Assembly (NCBI GenBank): GCA_937957775.1
Contig: CALFXV010000040.1
Coordinates: forward strand, 1-5,981
DNA: 5,981 nucleotides
Direction: 5' to 3'
From: an uncultured Methylotenera sp.
GTDB taxonomy: Bacteria > Pseudomonadota > Gammaproteobacteria > Burkholderiales > Methylophilaceae
This document shows, piece by piece, positions 1-5,981 of this stretch. A model generated the notes under the pieces. That model was not told the DNA's origin and searched no databases. It saw only the letters and a program-made list of their open reading frames with translations. How positions within the stretch are numbered: the first letter of the stretch is position 1; the number at the start of each line of letters is the position of its first letter. A program made the translations under genes and the position numbers.

Positions 1-1
1 C

Positions 2-115
2 GAAAGCGCGTTCCTAAGCCGTGTGTCGACGCGGATCATCAATGAGGTGAAGGGCATTAACCGTGTGGTCTATGACTATACGTCGAAGCCGCCCGGAACG
101 ATTGAGTGGGAATAA
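2..115 (+). CDS. guaA: GMP synthase (glutamine-hydrolysing), C-terminal end, partial
   Basis: Only the last 37 codons and the TAA stop are in the window; the gene begins to the left. The frame reads through [19 protein letters not shown] and ends [10 protein letters not shown], which matches the very conserved C-terminal dimerisation domain of GuaA (E. coli GuaA ends in KPPATIEWE). GuaA is a cytoplasmic enzyme that converts XMP to GMP using ATP and the ammonia from glutamine, the last step of de novo guanine nucleotide synthesis. The amidotransferase and ATP-pyrophosphatase domains would lie outside the window. A small conserved gene follows after 13 bases, suggesting co-transcription. The identification rests on the tail alone, but that tail is distinctive. 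Confidence 0.93.
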   Translation, partial: ESAFLSRVSTRIINEVKGINRVVYDYTSKPPGTIEWE

Positions 116-128
116 GCGTTCAGCCGAC

Positions 129-338
129 ATGACCCGCTTGCTATCCCCTGCGCAGATCAGCGAGATTGTCGAAATGGCCTTATCCGACCATGTCAGCTTC
201 GCCCAGATTTCGGCGCAGCATAAGGTGACGCCTGACGAAGTTAAAGTCATCATGCGCACCGAATTAAAACCGGGAAGCTATCGCGCATGGCGCAAACGTG
301 TCCGCGATTTCGGCGACCGGCGCGCGCATTATAAGTGA
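129..338 (+). CDS. TIGR03643/DUF2805 family protein, function unknown
   Basis: A 69-residue protein that I recognise as the TIGR03643 (DUF2805) family of small conserved bacterial proteins with no established function. Residues about 5-45 (ending SFAQISAQHKVTPDEVKVIMR) have the spacing of a helix-turn-helix: a helix, a short turn around residues 31-34, then a second helix. The C-terminus, SYRAWRKRVRDFGDRRAHYK, is strongly basic and is the most family-like part. A nucleic-acid-binding role is therefore possible, but this is inference. The frame is open further upstream to an ATG at 63, but that start would overlap the guaA tail, while the ATG at 129 gives the family's usual length. No good Shine-Dalgarno sequence precedes it, so coupling to guaA translation 13 bases upstream is plausible. 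There are no signal peptide or membrane segments. Confidence 0.85.
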   Translation: MTRLLSPAQISEIVEMALSDHVSFAQISAQHKVTPDEVKVIMRTELKPGSYRAWRKRVRDFGDRRAHYK

Positions 339-365
339 TAATTTGGCAGATAACGGACCAACGAT

Positions 366-1873
<1,508 letters not shown>

Positions 1874-1883
1874 AAACACCGCC

Positions 1884-2780
1884 ATGAGTAAACAGACCCC
1901 GCCATCCGAGTTAGTCAGCATACGCGACTGGGTACGCTATGCCGTCAGCCAATTTGAAGCCTCCGATATTTTTTACGGCCATGGCACGGACAACGCTTAC
2001 GATGAAGCCGTCTGGTTGGTCATGAGCGGCTTGCATTTACCCATGGACACCTTGGATAACTTCTTTGATGCCAGGCTAACCAATGAGGAATGCAACAAGC
2101 TGGCGGCGTTTATTGATCAGCGCATCAAGCAACACACGCCTACCGCTTACTTGCTCAAAGAAGCGTGGTTGCAAGGCTTGAAATTTTACGTGGACGAGCG
2201 TGTGCTAATACCACGCTCATTCATTGCGGAATTACTCAACAACGATTTAAGCCCGTGGATAGAATTTCCTGAAATGGTGGAAAGTGCGGCGGACATTTGC
2301 ACCGGCAGTGGCTGCTTGGGCGTGTTATTAGCGGGCAGCTTTCCCAATGCCGCAATCGATGTGATCGATATATCGCAAGACGCCATAGACGTGGCCAACA
2401 TCAACATTGCTAACTACGGCTTGCAAGATCAAATCAGCGCCATCAAGTCCGATATGTTCAGCGCCTTAAAAGGCAAAAAATACGACTTGATTATCAGCAA
2501 CCCGCCTTATGTGGATGCGCCGTCCATGGCAGCCTTGCCCATAGAATACCAAAATGAACCGCAACTGGCCTTAGGCAGCGGTGCAGATGGTTTAGACCAT
2601 ACCCATACCTTACTAGCCGAAGCCGCACACTACTTGAATGACGGTGGCATACTGATAGTCGAAATCGGCCACAACCGCGACGCCTTAGAGGCGGCCTACC
2701 CCAATTTAGTATTCAATTGGCTGGAAGTGTCATCCGGTACCGAATTTGTTTTCTTACTCACTAAAGAGCAATTGTCTTAA
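1884..2780 (+). CDS. prmB: Ribosomal protein L3 N5-glutamine methyltransferase
   Basis: A 298-residue protein of the HemK/PrmC family. PrmB transfers a methyl group from S-adenosylmethionine to a glutamine side chain of ribosomal protein L3 and acts in the cytoplasm during 50S subunit assembly. The N-terminal helical domain carries the PrmB-type GHGTDNAYDEA at 32-42. VLIPRSFIAELL at 107-118 leads into the Rossmann domain. The SAM-binding loop is DICTGSGCLG (137-146), with an acidic residue at Asp160 or Asp162 for ribose binding, and the catalytic glutamine-binding motif is NPPYVDAPSM (206-215). The extension after NPPY and the early GTDNA motif favour PrmB over PrmC. It starts 10 bases after the dapE stop with no evident Shine-Dalgarno sequence, so coupled translation is likely. 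Length and motifs are normal for the family. Confidence 0.95.
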   Translation: MSKQTPPSELVSIRDWVRYAVSQFEASDIFYGHGTDNAYDEAVWLVMSGLHLPMDTLDNFFDARLTNEECNKLAAFIDQRIKQHTPTAYLLKEAWLQGLKFYVDERVLIPRSFIAELLNNDLSPWIEFPEMVESAADICTGSGCLGVLLAGSFPNAAIDVIDISQDAIDVANINIANYGLQDQISAIKSDMFSALKGKKYDLIISNPPYVDAPSMAALPIEYQNEPQLALGSGADGLDHTHTLLAEAAHYLNDGGILIVEIGHNRDALEAAYPNLVFNWLEVSSGTEFVFLLTKEQLS

Positions 2781-2839
2781 GGTTTTTTATTGCGTTAATT
2801 AGCCCTCTTGGCTGCAGTTAAGCCTCACCTCATACACAC

Positions 2840-2845
2840 AGCAGG
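2840..2845 (+). promoter_or_regulatory. Candidate ribosome binding site for a TTG start
   Basis: AGCAGG lies just upstream of the TTG at 2855, with 9 bases between the AGG and the start codon. It is a partial match to the Shine-Dalgarno consensus. It supports the TTG because the reading frame is closed by a TAA at 2819-2821 and has no ATG before codon 108, which would lose the conserved N-terminal domain. Confidence 0.35.
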
Positions 2846-2854
2846 CCGTCCATT

Positions 2855-3997
2855 TTGAACACCCCCAATAGCATAAGCTGGCAAGAAGCCGGTAAAACCA
2901 AAACCAGTGTTTGGCACTCAGAAAACGCTGCGCCGGTACCGAAAAAAATACAATTGGCCGACGACACCATTAAGGCAGACGATGCTTACAAGCTAGCCTG
3001 CGAGGGCACGGCATTGTTATGGCGTGGCGATTTTCAAAATGCCAAACTGCTGCTGCAAGCCTTATCACGCCGCATAGATAGACCACGCAAAAAACCTAAG
3101 AAAACCGGTGAAACGCTGTTGCAATCGTTTCATTTGCACAGGCAAGCGCAATCGCAAAAAGCGCGCATCTTAGGCATGCTGGTTATCGAGTTAAGCGTCG
3201 GGTACAACATCCACCTGCGCCGCGCTCCGGACGTAAAAGCCGCTTGCGAACATGCCTACGGCACCAGCCACGGCTCCATGGTGGTGTCCTTGCGCGAGAT
3301 ACTGGGTTTAGTTGGCGCTTACGAGTGGCATAAAAACGGTGTGGACATCAGCGTCATCAACAATAAAATCCACCCAAGCTACGGCGTTTTCTCACCGATA
3401 CGCGGCGAGTACCTGGATTTAGTCGATGTCGCGCCCTTACCCATACCTTGTCGTTTGGCTTTTGACATAGGCACCGGCACCGGCGTGTTGGCGGCCATAC
3501 TGGCTAACCGCGGTGTGACTAAAATCGTCGCCACCGACAACTCGCATCGCGCATTGGATTGCGCATTGCAAAACGTGACTAAGCTAGGCCTAAAACCTAA
3601 CGTGACACTGGTGGAAGCCGACCTTTACCCAAAAGACGAATACGGTCAGGCCGATTTAATAGTCTGCAACCCACCATGGCTGCCCGCGCACCCCAGCTCA
3701 GCCTTGGAGTCAGCCATTTACGATGAAAAAAGTAAGATGCTAAAAGGCTATTTAAATGGCTTGAGCGCGCATTTGAGTGAGCAAGGTGAAGGCTGGTTAA
3801 TCTTGTCCGACTTTGCCGAACAATTGGGTTTAAGAAGGCGAGATGAATTGCTAGGCTGGATCGATGATGCCGGCTTAAAAGTGCTAGAGAAGATAGACAC
3901 CAAAGCGCGCCATAACAAAGTGCTGGATGCCAGCGACCCGCTGCACGAAGCCCGCAAAGCCGAGCTTACTTCATTGTGGCGCTTGGCTAAAGCGTAA
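2855..3997 (+). CDS. Class I SAM-dependent methyltransferase (NPPW type), substrate unknown
   Basis: A 380-residue predicted methyltransferase. The C-terminal half is a Rossmann methyltransferase domain resembling the MTS/HemK group: FDIGTGTGVLAA at 203-214 binds SAM, Asp228 in VATDN is a likely ribose contact, and CNPPWLPAHP at 271-280 is the NPP[YFW] motif used to place a planar amide or adenine nitrogen. IHPSYGVFSPIRGEY at 172-186 precedes it, as in related enzymes. Residues 1-165 form a separate N-terminal domain with LACEGTALLWRGDF at 48-60 and a basic linker RPRKKPKK at 76-83. I recall close relatives with this layout in betaproteobacteria, generally annotated only as methyltransferases. 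The start is a TTG, the only reasonable choice upstream. It lies 74 bases after prmB and may be co-transcribed with it. NPPW suggests methylation of glutamine or adenine N6, or of rRNA guanine, but the target cannot be told from sequence. Confidence 0.88.
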   Translation: MNTPNSISWQEAGKTKTSVWHSENAAPVPKKIQLADDTIKADDAYKLACEGTALLWRGDFQNAKLLLQALSRRIDRPRKKPKKTGETLLQSFHLHRQAQSQKARILGMLVIELSVGYNIHLRRAPDVKAACEHAYGTSHGSMVVSLREILGLVGAYEWHKNGVDISVINNKIHPSYGVFSPIRGEYLDLVDVAPLPIPCRLAFDIGTGTGVLAAILANRGVTKIVATDNSHRALDCALQNVTKLGLKPNVTLVEADLYPKDEYGQADLIVCNPPWLPAHPSSALESAIYDEKSKMLKGYLNGLSAHLSEQGEGWLILSDFAEQLGLRRRDELLGWIDDAGLKVLEKIDTKARHNKVLDASDPLHEARKAELTSLWRLAKA

Positions 3998-4016
3998 AGC
4001 AGTTAATTGCTTAGCC
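3985..4016. terminator. Possible bidirectional terminator between convergent genes
   Basis: GGCTAAAGC at 3985-3993 can pair with GCTTAGCC at 4009-4016, leaving one bulged A and a 15-base loop. The loop contains most of a second near-palindrome, GCAGTTAATTGC (3999-4010). The structure covers the stop codons of both the methyltransferase and rluB, which face each other here with 13 bases between them. Neither strand has a run of T directly after the stem, so it is not a textbook intrinsic terminator. The position makes a shared 3'-end structure plausible. Confidence 0.3.
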
Positions 4017-5114
4017 GCGACCGCGGTTGCGATCGCTTTTCTTTTGCATGGCCGGCGCCGCCAAATCACTGGATTGACGCACGCGGCGTGGACCGGTTTT
4101 TCTTGGCGCTGGCTTCTTGGCCGCGTCCGATTTTGCCCGGTACGGTTTATCTGGGCTAGACGGATCGCGTGGCGGTCTATCCAAGGCGCTGACCCGTTGC
4201 TTACGCACTTTAGGCACAAACACCGCCGTAGCTTTCAATTTCTCACGCTGGGTCAGTTGACGAAGCGGCGCGCTGGGCACAGGCAAATCGGCCCACTCCA
4301 ACAATCCCACCACTTCTTTTTGCTCTAACTTGAGCATGGTGCCGCGCTTCACGCGTGGCGGCAGATTAACTGGGCCAAAACGAACACGCATCAAGCGACT
4401 GACCGGCAATTGGAAGGCTTCAAATAAGCGCCTCACCTCACGGTTACGGCCCTCGCGCAACACCACTTGATACCAATGGTTGGCACCCTCGCCGCCCTGG
4501 ACAGTAATGCTGTCAAAGTTGGCCGGGCCGTCTTCTAACTCTATGCCCTCTTTCAATTGCAGCATTTGGCCTTCGGTCAATTCACCAAAAATACGCACAG
4601 CGTATTCGCGCTCCACTTCATAGCGCGGGTGCATAAAACGGTTGGCCAATTCACCCGAGGTGGTAAATATCAGCAAGCCGCTGGTGTTCATGTCCAATCG
4701 TCCTATGGCTATCCATTTGCCGTTTTTCACTTTGGGCAGCTTATCGAACACGCTGGCACGGCCTTCCGGGTCATCCTGGCTGACGATTTCGCCTTCGGGT
4801 TTGTGGTAAATCAATACTTGTGGCAATTCAGCGACAAAGGGCAAGCGCAATGGACGGCTATCCAAGCGCACCACATCAAACTGGGTCACGCCTTGGCCGG
4901 TGGTAGCAGGGGCGCCGTTGACGGTCACGCGGCCACTGGCAATTAAGGCTTCCATGTCACGGCGGGAACCCAAGCCAGCTAAAGCCAGCAATTTATGCAA
5001 ACGCTGGGTGGGTTCGGGTGGCGCGTTTTCATCCTGCGCCAGTTTGGTGAAACTGGTTTTGGGCCGACGGGGTGCGGCTTGCGGATCGCGTTGGGTTTTA
5101 AAAGGACGTGCCAT
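4011..5114 (-). CDS. rluB: 23S rRNA pseudouridine synthase, RluB type
   Basis: A 367-residue member of the RsuA/RluB/RluE/RluF family. RluB isomerises U2605 (E. coli numbering) of 23S rRNA to pseudouridine. A basic N-terminal extension (1-36) is followed by an S4 RNA-binding domain from about 37 to 85 (RLHKLLALAGLGSRRDMEALI, then GRVTVNG). The catalytic domain runs from YHKPEG at 103-108 to about 270. GRLDMNTSGLL at 138-148 holds the catalytic Asp141, and REGRNREVRRLFEA at 220-233 is the family's later conserved block. Residues about 285-367 are a Lys, Arg and Pro-rich tail that is probably disordered. RluB is chosen over RsuA or RluE because of the length, the tails and the scpB neighbour. 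The start is the ATG at 5114; no Shine-Dalgarno sequence is visible, and 70 bases separate it from scpB. Confidence 0.92.
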   Translation of the reverse strand: MARPFKTQRDPQAAPRRPKTSFTKLAQDENAPPEPTQRLHKLLALAGLGSRRDMEALIASGRVTVNGAPATTGQGVTQFDVVRLDSRPLRLPFVAELPQVLIYHKPEGEIVSQDDPEGRASVFDKLPKVKNGKWIAIGRLDMNTSGLLIFTTSGELANRFMHPRYEVEREYAVRIFGELTEGQMLQLKEGIELEDGPANFDSITVQGGEGANHWYQVVLREGRNREVRRLFEAFQLPVSRLMRVRFGPVNLPPRVKRGTMLKLEQKEVVGLLEWADLPVPSAPLRQLTQREKLKATAVFVPKVRKQRVSALDRPPRDPSSPDKPYRAKSDAAKKPAPRKTGPRRVRQSSDLAAPAMQKKSDRNRGRG

Positions 5115-5184
5115 AGGAATAAACTAATCAGAATAAGTGGGCATTTTACCGCAGAACAGGCACAAACCCGAGTTTAATACTGGA

Positions 5185-5766
5185 CTAGGTCTTGATAAAC
5201 ACTTCGTCGTCGTTAGGAAAAGCGATTTCCTGCTGGGCAAAATCGGCCATAGCAGGCAGTTCGGTCAAAGACACGATATTGAAGTCATCTAAAAAATGCT
5301 TGGTGGTGGCATACAAGGAAGGTCGCCCAGGCACGTCACGCTGGCCCACTACGTCTACCCAATCGCGTTCTTGCAATTGACGCATGATAGTCGGGTTCAT
5401 GGTCACGCCTCGTATTTGCTCGATGTCGCCGCGTGTTACCGGTTGACGGTAAGCAATGATGGCCAGCGTCTCCATCACGGCACGCGAGTATTTAAGCTGC
5501 CGCTCTGGGTTTAATCTGGCCAAATAAGGCGCAAATTCTGCACGCGCTTGAAAGCGGTAACCGGTCGCCACTTGCACCAACTCCATGCTGCGCGACGACC
5601 AGTCCTGCTTTAATTCATCCAGCAACATACGCAAGCTGGTGCGCTCTACCCGCTCAACAAACAAGCGCGTCATGTCATCCAATGACAAAGGCTGATTAGT
5701 CGTTAACAAGGCCGCTTCCAGCACTTGTTTTAAGTCGGCTATGCTGGCGGGTAACTTAGTCGTCAT
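5185..5766 (-). CDS. scpB: Segregation and condensation protein B
   Basis: A 193-residue ScpB, the winged-helix (kite) subunit that dimerises and binds the kleisin ScpA in the SMC-ScpAB complex, which compacts and helps segregate the chromosome. Residues about 8-85 form the first winged-helix domain and about 88-165 the second. The second contains the family signature SRAVMETLAIIAYRQPVTRG (94-113), continuing as DIEQIRGV, and then DVPGRPSLYATT at 144-155. The protein ends in a short acidic tail. The ATG lies inside the last codons of scpA, an 11-base overlap, which argues for translational coupling and matched amounts of the two partners. The stop is TAG. Length and motifs are typical. Confidence 0.95.
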   Translation of the reverse strand: MTTKLPASIADLKQVLEAALLTTNQPLSLDDMTRLFVERVERTSLRMLLDELKQDWSSRSMELVQVATGYRFQARAEFAPYLARLNPERQLKYSRAVMETLAIIAYRQPVTRGDIEQIRGVTMNPTIMRQLQERDWVDVVGQRDVPGRPSLYATTKHFLDDFNIVSLTELPAMADFAQQEIAFPNDDEVFIKT

Positions 5767-5981
5767 GGCGATTGATTTGCAAATAGATGGGTGAAAACGC
5801 CGCTTGCTGGGTGATGCGCAACAAGCCTTCGCGCGCCAATTCTAATATGGCAAGAAAGCACACCACCAACTTAGGAATGCCGTCGGCCAAATCAAACACC
5901 TGCCAAAACTCCAGCACGGGTTCGGCTTGCAATTGACGTAGGATCAAGCTCATGTGCTCACGCACGGACAACTCGGCGCGG
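5756..5981 (-). CDS. scpA: Segregation and condensation protein A, C-terminal part, partial
   Basis: The 5' part of this gene lies beyond the right edge. The visible 74 or so residues begin RAELSVREHMSLILRQL and continue through GIPKLVVCFLAILELAREGL to FSPIYLQINRHDD. This is the kleisin C-terminal winged-helix domain of ScpA, which contacts the SMC head; the LSVREHM and FLAxLEL blocks are characteristic. ScpA bridges the SMC heads and binds an ScpB dimer. The stop codon lies 11 bases inside the scpB reading frame, so the pair is almost certainly one operon with rluB downstream. A TTG codon at 5969-5971 is not the true start, because the frame stays open and family-like to the edge. Confidence 0.93.
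   Translation of the reverse strand, partial: RAELSVREHMSLILRQLQAEPVLEFWQVFDLADGIPKLVVCFLAILELAREGLLRITQQAAFSPIYLQINRHDD

Noticed and set aside
63..128. Upstream extension of the TIGR03643 protein to an ATG at 63
   Set aside because: It would overlap the conserved guaA tail, and the added residues are not family-like; the ATG at 129 fits the family length.
2781..2824. Terminator between prmB and the methyltransferase
   Set aside because: The T-run at 2783-2788 comes before, not after, the short 4-bp stems, so it does not form an intrinsic terminator on either strand.
3927..4328. 133-codon plus-strand frame across the methyltransferase end and the rluB tail
   Set aside because: It overlaps two real genes, is Arg/His/Trp-rich in the way of a GC-driven antisense frame, and matches nothing known.
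4557..4946. 129-codon open frame on the plus strand inside rluB
   Set aside because: It is antisense to the conserved catalytic domain of RluB and has no recognisable motif or ribosome site.
5143..5148. TAAAAT (minus strand) 28 bases before the rluB start as a promoter -10 box
   Set aside because: The hexamer is good, but no -35 element is recognisable at 15-18 bases upstream, and rluB lies close behind scpB; not enough to call a promoter.

Overview
The window looks like an ordinary housekeeping stretch of a proteobacterial chromosome, most likely from a betaproteobacterium. The Methylophilaceae or the wider Nitrosomonadales are a plausible guess, but sequence reading alone cannot fix the genus. 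The basis is the protein content: a GMP synthase C-terminus, a YffB-type reductase next to DapE, PrmB, a methyltransferase family I recall from betaproteobacteria, and an ScpA-ScpB-RluB cluster. GC is about 56% over roughly the first 330 bases and about 49% in the next 360. I saw no mobile element, CRISPR array, tRNA, rRNA or phage gene.

Plus strand, 2 to 3997: six genes point the same way. They are the last 37 codons of guaA, a 69-residue TIGR03643/DUF2805 protein, an ArsC/Spx-family reductase (YffB-like), dapE (lysine and diaminopimelate synthesis), prmB (glutamine methylation of ribosomal protein L3), and an uncharacterised class I methyltransferase with an NPPW motif. Spacings from guaA to prmB are 13, 27, -4 and 10 bases, so these five could be one transcript. 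A 74-base gap precedes the methyltransferase, which appears to start at TTG.

Minus strand, 5981 down to 4011: scpA (C-terminal part only, running off the window), scpB and rluB. scpA and scpB overlap by 11 bases. ScpA and ScpB are the kleisin and winged-helix partners of the SMC chromosome condensation complex. RluB makes a pseudouridine in 23S rRNA. This group converges with the plus-strand group, with only 13 bases between the facing stop codons and an inverted repeat across the junction.

A loose theme is ribosome maturation (PrmB on one strand, RluB on the other, possibly the unknown methyltransferase). No new defence or mobile system is visible. The best leads are the two uncharacterised conserved proteins, an apparent loop insertion in DapE, and a shift in base and codon use near the left end.
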